A stretch of 64,000 bases of DNA from Chitinolyticbacter albus (GTDB taxonomy: Bacteria > Pseudomonadota > Gammaproteobacteria > Burkholderiales > Chitinibacteraceae), in assembly GCF_024437655.1 (NCBI RefSeq), contig NZ_JANBVF010000004.1, positions 1 to 64,000 of the forward strand, given 5' to 3'. This document shows, one piece after another, positions 1-9,239 of this stretch. A model generated the notes under the pieces. That model was not told where the DNA came from, did not search any database, and saw nothing but the letters and a program-made list of their open reading frames with translations. A program made the position numbers and the translations under genes. Each line of letters starts with the position of its first letter. Within the stretch, counting starts at the first letter, position 1.

Positions 1-88
1 GGCAACGGAACATCGCAACAGCATGCGCGAGCAACCGGCGGAATGAGCCAGTAGACACGCTGCAAACCCCCACCCCAAACAAGCTCCA

Positions 89-108
89 AGCCGCCCCAGA
101 GGGCGGCT
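89..108. terminator. hairpin, possible terminator
   Basis: A perfect 8-bp stem (positions 89-96 pair with 101-108) closes a 4-base loop. It lies 48 bases beyond the stop of the minus-strand acetyltransferase gene at 156. The T-run is poor on both strands, so terminator function is only likely. It could also serve a plus-strand gene that ends before the window. Confidence 0.45.
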
Positions 109-155
109 AGGTGTGATTCAGGCTCGTATTAAACTGTCTACGGCAACGCCGGAAA

Positions 156-629
156 TCAGTCCCAGAGCATGCCCGCATAAAGACCTGGATCCGAGTGTTC
201 GATCACCATCGCGCCCAGGGTGCGGCCATAGTATTCCATCGGACCAGCGGAGCCGATCACTGCATAGGCATAACCGTGGGCGCGCATGGCATGCAACGCC
301 ATCAACATCAATCCGGTGCCAATGCCCTGACCTCGCCCCGCTTCGTCCACGCCGGTCGGACCAAACAGGCCCTTGGCCGTGGTGTCGTAGCAGGCGAAAC
401 CCAGCAGTTGCCGTTCCCGCGTTGCGACAAAGACGGTGGGTGGAGCAAAACCGAAGCCCACTTCGCATTCACTCTGCCAGGTCGGACCGAACGTTCGTCC
501 GGCCCAATCGGCGATCAGGTGTTTCTCCGGCGCAAGTCCGCGGCGGATTTCTACTCCCTGCGCTTGCACCCTGGCCAGAGCCGGCTCCAGTGGCGGTAAG
601 TCATAGAGCCTGACCAGCATATCCGGCAT
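156..629 (-). CDS. GNAT family N-acetyltransferase
   Basis: A 157-residue protein of GNAT size, expected to transfer an acetyl group from acetyl-CoA to an unknown amine. The acetyl-CoA-binding motif A is clear around residues 95-110 (VDEAGRGQGIGTGLMLMAL, of the R/Q-x-x-G-x-G/A type). The preceding strand (LLGFACYD) and the C-terminal YYGRTLGA segment are also typical of the fold. The start is ATG at 629, with an AGAGG-like sequence upstream. It shares its strand with the rlmL-like gene but is separated from it by a hairpin, so it is probably its own unit. The substrate cannot be read from the sequence. Confidence 0.85.
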   Translation of the reverse strand: MPDMLVRLYDLPPLEPALARVQAQGVEIRRGLAPEKHLIADWAGRTFGPTWQSECEVGFGFAPPTVFVATRERQLLGFACYDTTAKGLFGPTGVDEAGRGQGIGTGLMLMALHAMRAHGYAYAVIGSAGPMEYYGRTLGAMVIEHSDPGLYAGMLWD

Positions 630-668
630 ATGGCGTGCCTCTTATTAGGTGAGGGATGGATAGGCAAA

Positions 669-686
669 GGGCGCCCGTAGGCGCCC
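669..686 (-). terminator. hairpin after the rlmL-like gene
   Basis: A 7-bp G/C stem (669-675 with 680-686) and a 4-base loop lie just after the minus-strand stop at 694. Read on the minus strand a short TTT follows. It probably ends the operon that begins at 7877. Confidence 0.6.
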
Positions 687-693
687 TCTTCGT

Positions 694-2010
694 TCAGCGA
701 TTCGATCCCGCCACGACCTGGAATTCGTACAAGCGGCATTCCAGCGCACCGTTGTAGAGCGGCAGGCGGCGGCTGGCCGAGAGCCGGATCAGTTTGGGCA
801 GCCGCAGATCACCGGTGAAAAAATAGGCGCGCCAGCCGGAGAAGCTGCGCTTGAGCGCGTCGCCCAGATGCGGATAGAAGTTGGCCAGCGCCTCCTGATC
901 TTCCAGCCGGACGCCATAGGGCGGGTTGGCAATCAGGCAACCGCTATCCGCCGGCGCCTCGGCATCGAGTACGTCAGCAAGCTTCAGCGTCACCAGCGAC
1001 TCCAGGCCGGCTGCACGCACATTGCTGCGCGCGGCATCGAGACTCATCGCGTCGCGATCACTGCCGACGATGGGATACGGCAAGCTGGTGAGTTCCTGCG
1101 CGCGCGCTTCGGCGCGGATCGCTTGCCAGACGTCTACCTGGAAGGGTGCAAGCTTTTCAAAGCCGAATGAACGATCGCGCCCTGGCGCGCGCTTGAGCGC
1201 AATCCCGGCTGCTTCGAGCACGAAGGTGCCGCTGCCACACATGGGATCGAGCAGCGCTTCCTGGCCATGCCAGCCGGCCAGCTGCAGCAGGCCGGCGGCG
1301 AGATTCTCGCGCAGCGGAGCATCGACGGTTTCGACGCGGTGACCGCGCTTGAACAGTGGCTCGCCCGAGGTATCCATATATAAAGTGGCCACCCGATCGG
1401 TCAGGAACAGATGCAGCCGCACGTCCGGCACGGCGGTATCGACGCTGGGGCGCTCGCCGGTGGCAGCGCGAAACACGTCGCAAACGGCATCCTTGATCTT
1501 AAGCGCGGCGAAATCGACGCTGCGCAGCGGGCTACGCTGGGCGGTTACGCTGACCTTGATCGTGCGATGCACGTCAAAGAGTTCCGACCAGGCGATGCGG
1601 CCCGCCATGCGAAAGAGATCGCTCTCGTTGCGGTAGGCGCGCTCGTCGAGCCGCCACAGGATGCGGCTGGCGATGCGCGAATGCAGGTTGGCCTTGTAGA
1701 CCAGCGACCAGTCGCCGCTGAACGCAACGCCGCCATCGACCACGCGCACGCCGCCGGCACCGATGGCGCCGAGTTCATCCGCCAAGAGCTGCTCAAGGCC
1801 GCGCGGGCTGGGGGCGAAGAATTGCTGGATACCACTGATCGACAGCGATCTAGGCTGCACCACTGGCGCGGCGGCCTTGGTTTCGCCGGTGCGTGGCTGC
1901 GGCGGGCGGATATGGCCGCGCGCACCGGGGCGCAATGGCGCCTTGCGGCCTTCTTCGCTCGCCGGGGTAGTGCTGCCGCGCTTGGACAGGCTGAGGGTTT
2001 TCTTGGTCAT
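694..2010 (-). CDS. rlmL: THUMP-domain 23S rRNA (guanine-N2)-methyltransferase, RlmL type
   Basis: A 438-residue SAM-dependent methyltransferase matching the first half of E. coli RlmL/RlmK. It is likely to make m2G at 23S rRNA position 2445. A basic, low-complexity N-terminal tail (about 1-60) is followed by a THUMP/FLD region that starts near FFAPSPRGLEQLL. A Rossmann domain follows, with motif I in LLDPMCGSGTFVLEAAG and the catalytic motif IV NPPYG near residue 355. The RlmK half is absent, as in many bacteria with separate proteins. Its ATG overlaps the stop of the yjbR gene (ATGA at 2010-2007), which implies translational coupling. The exact target base is inferred from the family. Confidence 0.88.
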   Translation of the reverse strand: MTKKTLSLSKRGSTTPASEEGRKAPLRPGARGHIRPPQPRTGETKAAAPVVQPRSLSISGIQQFFAPSPRGLEQLLADELGAIGAGGVRVVDGGVAFSGDWSLVYKANLHSRIASRILWRLDERAYRNESDLFRMAGRIAWSELFDVHRTIKVSVTAQRSPLRSVDFAALKIKDAVCDVFRAATGERPSVDTAVPDVRLHLFLTDRVATLYMDTSGEPLFKRGHRVETVDAPLRENLAAGLLQLAGWHGQEALLDPMCGSGTFVLEAAGIALKRAPGRDRSFGFEKLAPFQVDVWQAIRAEARAQELTSLPYPIVGSDRDAMSLDAARSNVRAAGLESLVTLKLADVLDAEAPADSGCLIANPPYGVRLEDQEALANFYPHLGDALKRSFSGWRAYFFTGDLRLPKLIRLSASRRLPLYNGALECRLYEFQVVAGSNR

Positions 2011-2375
2011 TGATCTTCTCGGGGAAATTCGGGCAGCCCGTTGCGCTGTCTGGCTGGCAATTTGGCACGCACCAGCCGGTAGGCATTGGTGAGCAACGCG
2101 GCGAGGGTCTCGTTATCGAGCACGCCGGCATGATCCAGCGCCACCCAGTGATGGCGCGCAAGGTAAGGCGCCGGCTCGATGCCGGGCAGATCGGTCAGCT
2201 CCAGGAAGCGGGCCGCATCGACCTTGAAGGCAATGCGGCCGCGAGTAAGACCGTGCAGGCTGAACATCTTGCCGCCGACCGACCAGACCTCGACGTCGCC
2301 CCATTTGATATCGCGGGTAGCGCCTGGTAGCGCGGCGCAAGTAGCGCGCCAGAAGGTCGGATCGGTGACAGTCAT
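2007..2375 (-). CDS. MmcQ/YjbR family protein
   Basis: A 122-residue protein of the MmcQ/YjbR (CyaY-like fold) family. It is recognised by the N-terminal LPGATRDIKWG segment, KMFSLHG, FKVDAARFLELTD and the C-terminal H-W-V-A-L-D followed by a helix with AYRLVRAKLP. Members are small proteins reported to bind DNA, and MmcQ was named for its mitomycin-resistance context, but no biochemical role is firmly known. A GGGAG sequence precedes the ATG. The gene begins 14 bases after the mksB stop and overlaps rlmL by 4 bases, so it is likely co-transcribed with the SMC genes. Whether it works with them is unknown. Confidence 0.85.
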   Translation of the reverse strand: MTVTDPTFWRATCAALPGATRDIKWGDVEVWSVGGKMFSLHGLTRGRIAFKVDAARFLELTDLPGIEPAPYLARHHWVALDHAGVLDNETLAALLTNAYRLVRAKLPARQRNGLPEFPREDQ

Positions 2376-2389
2376 GTTGTGCTCCCGGT

Positions 2390-5203
2390 TCAGGCCGGCT
2401 CGGTGGCGCGGATGCGCCGCCGCGTTTGCGCGATCAGCGGCGCCCAGGTTTCGCCAGGCTGTTTCTTGCGCGTGGTCAGCGTCAATTCGGACGGGCCATA
2501 GACATTGGTATTGTGCGTCAGCGGCGTGGTGATCAGGTACTGCGCCTGCGTCGCCTTGAGGAAGGCGCCGACCCGGTCGATGTTGAAGATGTCCAGGTGG
2601 GCGAACGGCTCGTCGATGAAGACGAAACCGGTGGGGTTCGATTCGTCCATCATCAGACCGATCAGCAGGATCAGCGATTTCATCACCTGCTGGCCACCTG
2701 ACGCCTCGCCATCGTTCAGCCCCATCATGCCCTTCTGATCGAAGTTGAAGCGGGCAGAAAGACCGGCCTGCGCCAGCGTCAGGTCGTCATTGTCGAGCTG
2801 CGGCAGATCGAGCTCGACCTCGATGCCGGCGAGCTCCCCCAGCCGCTTTACGTTGCGACCGTAGGCGCGCACGGTGGCCTTGAGCTTATTGATATAGGCC
2901 GCGCGCGCCTCGTCGGTCAGCTGATTGGTGCGATCAACTTCGTTGCGATGCAATTGGGTATCGCGCTCCAGCGCACCGTGGTCGCCAGCTAGCTTGTCGC
3001 GCCGCGCCACCACCATCGGGTCGGTTTCCCAATCGCCACCGGCCAGCCGGGCTTGTTCGTGCTCGACCATGTGCAGCACTTCGCGCGATCCGCCGTACTT
3101 GTCCTTCAGCTCGCGCAGCGCCGCTGCGGCGGAATAGTCCACCGGCAGTGCCGCCTTGGCGCCGCGCAATGCACGGATCTGCCGCGACTGCTCCTCGCGC
3201 TGGCGCGTGAGCTGATCGATCAGCGCGCCCACCTGGATATCGAGTCGGGTGCGTGCGTCCTTCAGTTTTTCGAAAGCGACGCGGCCTTCCTCGCGCGCAT
3301 TGCGGGTTTCGTCCCAGCCGACCTGGGCGGCGGCCAGCGCGGCGCCAGCTTCCTGCGCGCGACGTTCCTCTTCCGGCCAGCGCTCGGCGACAGCGGCGAA
3401 TTCGTCCTGCCGCGCAGCGAGCTGCACTACGGCCTGCATGCCCATCAGCGACTGGGTGAGCATCGACGCCTCGCGTTCCAGATCGCCCAGCCTTGCCTCA
3501 TCGGCCAGCAGTTGCTCGTTCAGCTCGCGCAATCGACGGCTTACTTCGGTCAGCCGCGAATGGCGCGCCGCCTCGCCAAAGGCGTAATCGCCGGGCTTGG
3601 CGGAGATATCGCGCGCGCCGCGGCGCTCCTTGTGATAACCGTCGCGGGTGATCCAGTCGCCATCGAGCTTCTGGCCATCGGCCACCGAGCGAGCGCGCTG
3701 GGTACGGCTCAAGAGGCCGACCAGCCAGCCCGGCGCGTCGGCCTTGAAATCAACGATCTCCAGAATGGAATTGGCCGGCGCGCGTGCCACAGTCTCGCGC
3801 TCGGGCACGATGAAGTGGCGGTATTTCAGTTCCTGGCCGATTTCCCAGGCGCGCTGCTTATCGCTGCTGCGATTGAGCAGGATGATATGGCGATACGGCG
3901 CCAGCAGCGCTTCGACCGCATCCTGCCAGCTGTTGTCGCGTACTTCGACGATCTCGGTCAGCAACTGATGGCCAATGCCGGCCTCGTCGAGCGCCGCGCG
4001 CATGCGCGACACGAAATCCGGATGTGGCGGGCGCCCCTGCTGCAGCGCGAACTGCGCCTCGGCCAAGCGCTGCCGCTCTTCCTTGGCCGCGCGGATTGCC
4101 TGCTTCAGTTCGCCTGCGGCGTCCTTCTTCCTGCCCAGCGTATCGTTCAGCGCCACCGCGTCGGCGCCATGCTCCAGCTCGGCCAGCTGGCGCAGCCGCT
4201 CGGCTTCCTTCAAGGTCTTTTCGCTGTCGCGCGCGGCATCACGCGCGTCCTGGAATACCTTGAATGCCTGGTCGTACTCCCGCCGCGCCGCTTCCTCATG
4301 CGTCAGCGCCTCGCGCTGCGCGGTCTCGGCCGCCCGGTAATCGACATCGATCAGGTCGAGCTCGTCCTGCTTTAGCTTGAGTGCGCGGCGGCTGCCCTTG
4401 AACTGGTTGACGTAGCCGCGCAGGCTGTCCCATTGCTCGACATAGCGCAGGGCAGGAACCACCTGCGCTTCCAGCCGGGTCACGTCGTCCTGCAGCGCGC
4501 GCCATTCCAGGTGGTTGTTGGCGCGCAACTTGAGGCGCTCGACATCGACCCCCAAGGTGGAGAGCTGCTGCTCCATCTTGCCGAGCTCACCCTCGGCTTC
4601 CTTCAGCCGCAACTTGGTCTCGGCATAGTGATCGAGCACCTGTTTGTCGCCGAACACCTGGAACACCAGATCGAGCAGCGCCTTGGGGCTGTACTCGCAC
4701 AGCTTGTCGGTATCGCCCTGCTCCAGCGCCAGCACCTCGGCGATCGCCGGCGTCAGCCCGGCCTGCTCCAGCCGGCGCTTGTATTCATTGACGCCGATCC
4801 AGGACAGCTGCGACTCGGTCTCGGCCGTGAGCGTGACGTTACCCTCAGCGATCGCGTACTGCCGCACCCAGTCGCCACCCTGCTTCTTAATCCGGCAGAA
4901 CAGCGTGACCTCGTCGCTGGTGGCCGGGAAGAACAGATAGGGGAACAAGCCGCCGCTATTGCGCCGCGGGTTGCTCGCCACGCCGCGCAGCCAGGCATAG
5001 TTCTCACGGTTGTTGCGCACATAGCGCTTGTAATCGCGCCGGCCCGAGCACTTGAGCGCCAAGAGCGTGCGCAGCGCATCGAGCAAGGTGGTCTTGCCCG
5101 AGCCATTGGGGCCGACGATGGTGACGATCTGGGCATCGAGCGGCACGCGCACGGCACGCCAGAAATCCCAGTGGATCATTTCGAGTTCGCGGATCTGAAA
5201 CAT
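2390..5203 (-). CDS. mksB: MksB/JetC-like SMC ATPase
   Basis: A 937-residue SMC-type ATPase, the motor of a MukBEF-like complex expected to load on DNA and extrude loops. Walker A GPNGSGKTT is at residues 31-39. Long coiled coils flank a central hinge-like region (about 430-545, ending ITRDGYHKERRGARDIS). The ABC signature SGGQQ is near 835 and Walker B GFVFIDEP near 860, followed by the D-loop HLD. The ATPase appears complete. Its ATG overlaps the stop of the mksE-like gene (TGATG at 5205-5201). The length fits MksB better than MukB (about 1,480). No TOPRIM nuclease gene of the JetD/MksG kind lies beside it. Confidence 0.85.
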   Translation of the reverse strand: MFQIRELEMIHWDFWRAVRVPLDAQIVTIVGPNGSGKTTLLDALRTLLALKCSGRRDYKRYVRNNRENYAWLRGVASNPRRNSGGLFPYLFFPATSDEVTLFCRIKKQGGDWVRQYAIAEGNVTLTAETESQLSWIGVNEYKRRLEQAGLTPAIAEVLALEQGDTDKLCEYSPKALLDLVFQVFGDKQVLDHYAETKLRLKEAEGELGKMEQQLSTLGVDVERLKLRANNHLEWRALQDDVTRLEAQVVPALRYVEQWDSLRGYVNQFKGSRRALKLKQDELDLIDVDYRAAETAQREALTHEEAARREYDQAFKVFQDARDAARDSEKTLKEAERLRQLAELEHGADAVALNDTLGRKKDAAGELKQAIRAAKEERQRLAEAQFALQQGRPPHPDFVSRMRAALDEAGIGHQLLTEIVEVRDNSWQDAVEALLAPYRHIILLNRSSDKQRAWEIGQELKYRHFIVPERETVARAPANSILEIVDFKADAPGWLVGLLSRTQRARSVADGQKLDGDWITRDGYHKERRGARDISAKPGDYAFGEAARHSRLTEVSRRLRELNEQLLADEARLGDLEREASMLTQSLMGMQAVVQLAARQDEFAAVAERWPEEERRAQEAGAALAAAQVGWDETRNAREEGRVAFEKLKDARTRLDIQVGALIDQLTRQREEQSRQIRALRGAKAALPVDYSAAAALRELKDKYGGSREVLHMVEHEQARLAGGDWETDPMVVARRDKLAGDHGALERDTQLHRNEVDRTNQLTDEARAAYINKLKATVRAYGRNVKRLGELAGIEVELDLPQLDNDDLTLAQAGLSARFNFDQKGMMGLNDGEASGGQQVMKSLILLIGLMMDESNPTGFVFIDEPFAHLDIFNIDRVGAFLKATQAQYLITTPLTHNTNVYGPSELTLTTRKKQPGETWAPLIAQTRRRIRATEPA

Positions 5204-5925
5204 CAGCCTTCCTCCCCACTCACCAGCTCGAGCGGCTCGGCGACAACATCGGCTTCATCGGTACGCACCTCCTCATCGGGCTCGACGGCGATCCGGGTAC
5301 CGGACAATTGCAACACCTCGCCCAGCGCGCCTTCGATGATGCGCGGTGCGAGCCTGGCGTAGTCGATCATCAGATCGAGCAGCGGCCCCTCATGGATCAT
5401 TTTGTTGCGGCGGAGCACGAAGCCGAGCTTGGCGAGCTGCCCGAGGTTCATCGAGAACCGCGCCTTGCCGCCGAGCTTCTTACCGAAATCGGCATAGACC
5501 GCGTCTTCCGGCACGCCGGGCGCCATTTCCTCGCCGTGGGTGATGGGTTTTTGCTCACCGAACATATCGGACTGAGTGTCGCCGGTGGTTTCGGCGCGGG
5601 CAATCTGGCGCTCGCGCTTCGGCAAAATGATCAACGCCCACAGCACCACCAAGAGCGCTATCGCATCGCGCGGCAGGCCCATGTTGTTGGAGAGCCAGTT
5701 TTCGCCCTCGCCGAACACCCAGTCTTCCATCTCGGGCTTGAGGCCAACGGCGATGTACTCGGCGTAGGGATTTTCCAGCAATTGCAGGCCGCACTCGGCG
5801 AGGCGGTGTTCCAGGCTTTCGCGGAACAGCTCGTCGATCAGCGCGCGTCGCGCCAGCGGATCGCGGCGGGGAATGAAGCGGTGCGCCAAAAGGCGGGCCA
5901 CCAGGATGTTGAGGGCTTGGTCCAT
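5203..5925 (-). CDS. mksE: MksE-like subunit of the SMC complex
   Basis: A 240-residue protein in the position and size class of MksE/JetB, the winged-helix dimer that binds the kleisin. A helical N-terminal part ends in an IALLVVLWALIILPKRERQ helix. A charged linker leads to a winged-helix-like segment (DFGKKLGGKARFSMNLGQL then LGFVLRRNKMIHEG, near residues 145-190) and an acidic tail. I start it at the ATG at 5925 because the 31 upstream in-frame codons are Cys/Arg/Ala-rich and overlap the preceding gene. The spacing to that gene is then 11 bases. Assignment rests mainly on context and fold-like features. Confidence 0.72.
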   Translation of the reverse strand: MDQALNILVARLLAHRFIPRRDPLARRALIDELFRESLEHRLAECGLQLLENPYAEYIAVGLKPEMEDWVFGEGENWLSNNMGLPRDAIALLVVLWALIILPKRERQIARAETTGDTQSDMFGEQKPITHGEEMAPGVPEDAVYADFGKKLGGKARFSMNLGQLAKLGFVLRRNKMIHEGPLLDLMIDYARLAPRIIEGALGEVLQLSGTRIAVEPDEEVRTDEADVVAEPLELVSGEEG

Positions 5926-5936
5926 GGATTCTGTTT

Positions 5937-6590
5937 TCAGCGTCGCAGCAATTGGGCAGCGTGGTTGGGTTGGCCGAGCAGCGCACGCGCAAGCTCTTCG
6001 CACAGCGCCGGCGTGCATTCGGCCGGGGTCAGTACAACGATGTCCTCGCGTAGATCATCCAGGTTGCGCACGGTGAGGCGGATATTCCCCTCGCCGTGCA
6101 GCGCCTCGAAACGCCAGCGCATGGGCAGGAAGGGCTCAACGGTGATCACGGCGCGCAGGAAACGCCCTTCAGGTGTGCGCTGCAGCTTTTCTTCCAGCCG
6201 ACAACCGAGGTTCCACAGCTTGTCCTTGAGGTAGTTAGCCTCGGACTGCGAACCGTAGCTGGCCTTGAGCGGCTGGGCCGCCAGCCAGACCACGGCAAAT
6301 TCCAGCGTATCGGCATGGTCGGCTTCGTCGACGCGCTTTTGCCGTAGATCGACCGCCACTTTGTCGAACTGTAGGTTTTCCCACTCACCCACACCCCAAA
6401 TGCGATAGCGATAAGGGTTAGCCGGGCGGATCACCTTGAGCTGTTCGGTCAACTCGTACAGGTAGTTGAAGACGTCGCGCAGGCTGGCATTGATATCAGC
6501 CAACCGCTGGGCACGCAGCGCACGCGCCTCTGCATCGTCAACCGCACGGTTCTGCGCCTGTTTTTTCAGTTCATCAAGCAAACTCATCAT
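5937..6590 (-). CDS. unrecognised protein inside the mks-like operon
   Basis: I do not recognise this 217-residue protein. The first 60 residues are predicted helical and charged (LLDELKKQAQNRAVDDAEAR). A mixed region follows, with PYRYRIWGVGEWENLQF, then a helix YLKDKLWNLGCRLEEKL, then strands such as FLRAVITVEPFLPMRWRFEAL. No TOPRIM, PLD, HNH or PD-(D/E)XK motif is visible. It sits 24 bases after the kleisin-like gene and 11 before the mksE-like gene, so co-expression is nearly certain. Its job could be a fourth structural subunit or an effector replacing the JetD nuclease. Two adjacent ATGs (6590, 6587) are possible starts. Confidence 0.8.
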   Translation of the reverse strand: MMSLLDELKKQAQNRAVDDAEARALRAQRLADINASLRDVFNYLYELTEQLKVIRPANPYRYRIWGVGEWENLQFDKVAVDLRQKRVDEADHADTLEFAVVWLAAQPLKASYGSQSEANYLKDKLWNLGCRLEEKLQRTPEGRFLRAVITVEPFLPMRWRFEALHGEGNIRLTVRNLDDLREDIVVLTPAECTPALCEELARALLGQPNHAAQLLRR

Positions 6591-6614
6591 GTATTCCTGG
6601 CCTTGGGCAAGGCG

Positions 6615-7877
6615 CTATTTTACTTTGCCCAACGGCTTTAGATGACCTCGTGTCAGCGTGGCGACATTAGGATGATCGAGCTCATCGATCGCATCCTCGG
6701 TCACCAGCGCCAGCGGCAATTTGACGAGATCGGCGACGATGCTGTGCTCCAGCGCGGCCTCGGCATCGCCGAGCAGCGACAGCAACGACAGCCTATAGGC
6801 GGTTTCGGGGTAGGTATCGGAGAGCACAGCCCGAGCCAGCGGCGCAGTGGTGTCGATGCCCTTGAGGAAGCCGTAGAGTTCCTCGGCCAGCAGCAGGCGC
6901 TCTGCCTCAACGGCGGAGACAGAAGCGGCGAGTTCCGAGGTGGGCAAGGCCGAGGCCGTTTCGTCGGCACGCTCGCGCTCGATCAGCTCGAACTCGGCGA
7001 CGTCGAGCAGGATGTCGGACACAACAAACGCCGGCTCCGGGTGAAAGGTGAGCAGATCGCGGCCAAGCGCGGCCAATTGTTCCTGCGAGCGGCCGCGCAG
7101 CCAGTCGGCGACATTGGTCGAAGTCAGGCCAGACTGCCCCAGGTGCACGCGCTGGGCAGCGAGTTCGGCCAGCCGGCGCTGGAACACCCCCGCCATGCGC
7201 AGCATGCGCCCCTGTGCCAGCGCGATCGCCTGCGCCACCTGATGCACCGCGTGGTCGGTCTCATCATCGGCCAACACGCCACGCATCACTTCGGTGCCCT
7301 TCTCGACCCAGCGCCAAACGCTTTCTAGCTTGGCGCGCGCGCTGCGGATCTGGAATTCCGATTGCGATTCCAGCGCATTCTCGAAATCGCCATGCAGCTC
7401 GTTGAGCCGCGCCAGCAGATGCTGCAGCGCCTCGGGCGCGATATTGCCGACGGCCTGGCCGGCGGCGACCTGGGCGGTGAGGTAACCAAGCTCGGCATCG
7501 CCATCGGCGAACTGCGTCAGCGTAGCGATGGCGGACAGCGCGACCCGGCCGGGTTCGGACAGCGAATACAAGGCGTTGTCGCTATCCCAGACCAGGAGCC
7601 CGTTGTCACGCAGGCGCTTGAGCACGGTGTCGCGCTTGATCGGGTTGATATAGCCGAAGTGGCTGTCGAGTTCCTGCGGGCTCCAGCGCGGCGCATCGGC
7701 GCGCGCGCCGATCTCGCGCAGCATCAAAAGGCGCACCAGCACTTCGTCCTCGCCGCCGCGAAAAAGTGTGATCAGCGCATCGAGATAGGGCTTGGCGCGC
7801 AACAGGCCGGCAAGCGGCCCCAGATCACGCGCCTCGAAGCCCGGCAGGAAGAATTCGGATAGGGTATCGGCGTGCAT
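6615..7877 (-). CDS. mksF: MksF/JetA-like kleisin subunit
   Basis: A 420-residue protein of kleisin type, first gene of the SMC operon. Residues 30-115 look like a winged helix (DEVLVRLLMLREIG, then a recognition-like KRDTVLKRLRDNGLLVW with a YSLSEPGRVALSAI wing). A long helical middle (about 130-330, with HGDFENALESQSEFQIRSARAKLESVWRWVEKG) resembles the helical bundle and neck-binding region of MukF/MksF. A C-terminal segment could form the cap-side domain. The start is ATG at 7877. It should bridge the SMC heads. Sequence identity in this family is low, so the name leans on operon order F-x-E-B. Confidence 0.72.
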   Translation of the reverse strand: MHADTLSEFFLPGFEARDLGPLAGLLRAKPYLDALITLFRGGEDEVLVRLLMLREIGARADAPRWSPQELDSHFGYINPIKRDTVLKRLRDNGLLVWDSDNALYSLSEPGRVALSAIATLTQFADGDAELGYLTAQVAAGQAVGNIAPEALQHLLARLNELHGDFENALESQSEFQIRSARAKLESVWRWVEKGTEVMRGVLADDETDHAVHQVAQAIALAQGRMLRMAGVFQRRLAELAAQRVHLGQSGLTSTNVADWLRGRSQEQLAALGRDLLTFHPEPAFVVSDILLDVAEFELIERERADETASALPTSELAASVSAVEAERLLLAEELYGFLKGIDTTAPLARAVLSDTYPETAYRLSLLSLLGDAEAALEHSIVADLVKLPLALVTEDAIDELDHPNVATLTRGHLKPLGKVK

Positions 7878-8087
7878 GGCAAGGCAGATTAGGGCCAGAA
7901 ACCCTTGTTGTCACGGCGGGGAAACAGCATGCGTTGCAGAGCCACCTCAGCGGCGTTTCCCACATCGGGCAGCATGGCCAGCCCAGCTATGGCGGGGCAG
8001 GCCGGGCGAGCGCAAAATGTAGGGCGCTGCGGCTACGAAGCCGGAAAACCAGCCCCGCACCACGGCGGGCAACACGGGCGTAGCCGC

Positions 8088-9239
8088 TCAGTTCTCGTCC
8101 GCGTCGAAGGCGTTGAGGGCGTCGGCCTCATCTTCGTCAAGCTTGGGCGAGGGTGGCAGCAAGGCCTCGGTTTCCCGCACCAATGCACGGGCAGCCTCAA
8201 GGTAATCCATGATGGCGTAGGTCAGCTCGCGGCAGCCCTCACCGGTCAAACCGGAGATGGTGAATACGCGCAGGAAATTGGGATCGAACACCGCCAGCGG
8301 ATCGGGCTGGCGCTCGGTGATGCCCATTGCGGCGAGGAAGGCGTCGATGCGCGCTGCGCGCTCCTCGTCCTCGACCATATCGAGCTTGTTCAGCACCAGC
8401 CAGCGCGGCTTGCGGTGCAAGGCGTCGTCGTACTTGCGCAGCTCGTCGACGATGGCACGTGCCTCGGCGACCGGATCAACCTCGGCATCGAACGGCGCGA
8501 GGTCAACGATATGCAGCAACAGGCCGGTGCGTTGCAAATGCTTGAGGAAGCGATGACCCAAGCCCGCGCCGTCGGCCGCGCCTTCGATCAAACCGGGAAT
8601 ATCGGCGACGACAAAGCTGCGGTTCTCATCGATGCGTACCACACCCAGGTTGGGATGCAGCGTGGTGAACGGGTAATCGGCGACCTTAGGGCGCGCGGCC
8701 GAGACCGCAGCGATAAAGGTCGACTTGCCGGCATTGGGCATGCCCAGGAGACCCACGTCGGCCAGCACCTTCAGCTCGAGCCGCAGATCGCGCCGCTCGC
8801 CTTCCTCGCCCGGCGTGGTCTGGCGCGGCGCACGGTTGACCGAGCTCTTGAAGTGGATATTGCCCCAGCCGCCCTTGCCCCCCTTGGCGAGGCAGATCCG
8901 CTCGCCGTCGCAGGTCAGATCGGCCACCACCTCGCCAGTTTCAGCGTCAGTGATCAAGGTGCCGACCGGGAAACGCAGCTCGACTTCATCACCGGCGGCA
9001 CCGTAGCAATCGGCGCCACGACCGGATTCGCCATCCTGCGCCTTGTATTTCTTGACGAAGCGATAATCAACCAGCGTGTTGATGTTCTGGTCAGCCACGG
9101 CCCAGACGCTGCCGCCCTTGCCGCCGTCGCCGCCGTCCGGGCCGCCGCGCGGCACGAATTTCTCGCGGCGCATGCTGGCCGAACCCTTGCCGCCCTTGCC
9201 GGCGATCACTTCGATTCTTGCTTCGTCAATGAATTTCAT
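8088..9239 (-). CDS. obgE: Obg GTPase (CgtA)
   Basis: A 383-residue Obg-family GTPase for late 50S ribosome assembly and stress signalling. The N-terminal Obg domain (1-158) carries glycine-rich repeats [24 protein letters not shown] and [10 protein letters not shown]. The G domain follows, with G1 [10 protein letters not shown]3 [10 protein letters not shown]4 NKLD and a late SGLTGEG. A short acidic tail ([17 protein letters not shown]) matches the gamma/beta type. ATG at 9239 is chosen because Obg proteins begin MKFIDEA; 31 upstream codons are excluded. It is third after rplU and rpmA, but a strong hairpin after rpmA suggests partial uncoupling. Confidence 0.97.
   Translation of the reverse strand: MKFIDEARIEVIAGKGGKGSASMRREKFVPRGGPDGGDGGKGGSVWAVADQNINTLVDYRFVKKYKAQDGESGRGADCYGAAGDEVELRFPVGTLITDAETGEVVADLTCDGERICLAKGGKGGWGNIHFKSSVNRAPRQTTPGEEGERRDLRLELKVLADVGLLGMPNAGKSTFIAAVSAARPKVADYPFTTLHPNLGVVRIDENRSFVVADIPGLIEGAADGAGLGHRFLKHLQRTGLLLHIVDLAPFDAEVDPVAEARAIVDELRKYDDALHRKPRWLVLNKLDMVEDEERAARIDAFLAAMGITERQPDPLAVFDPNFLRVFTISGLTGEGCRELTYAIMDYLEAARALVRETEALLPPSPKLDEDEADALNAFDADEN

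Noticed and set aside
3053-4375. Long plus-strand frame opposite the mksB gene
   Set aside because: It is an antisense shadow of a strongly supported SMC gene in high-G+C DNA. The translation lacks domains and has the Arg/Ala/Gln-rich composition of shadow frames.
2390-7877. A complete Wadjet (JetABCD) defence system
   Set aside because: No TOPRIM nuclease JetD is present in or next to the operon. The following genes are YjbR-family and a methyltransferase.
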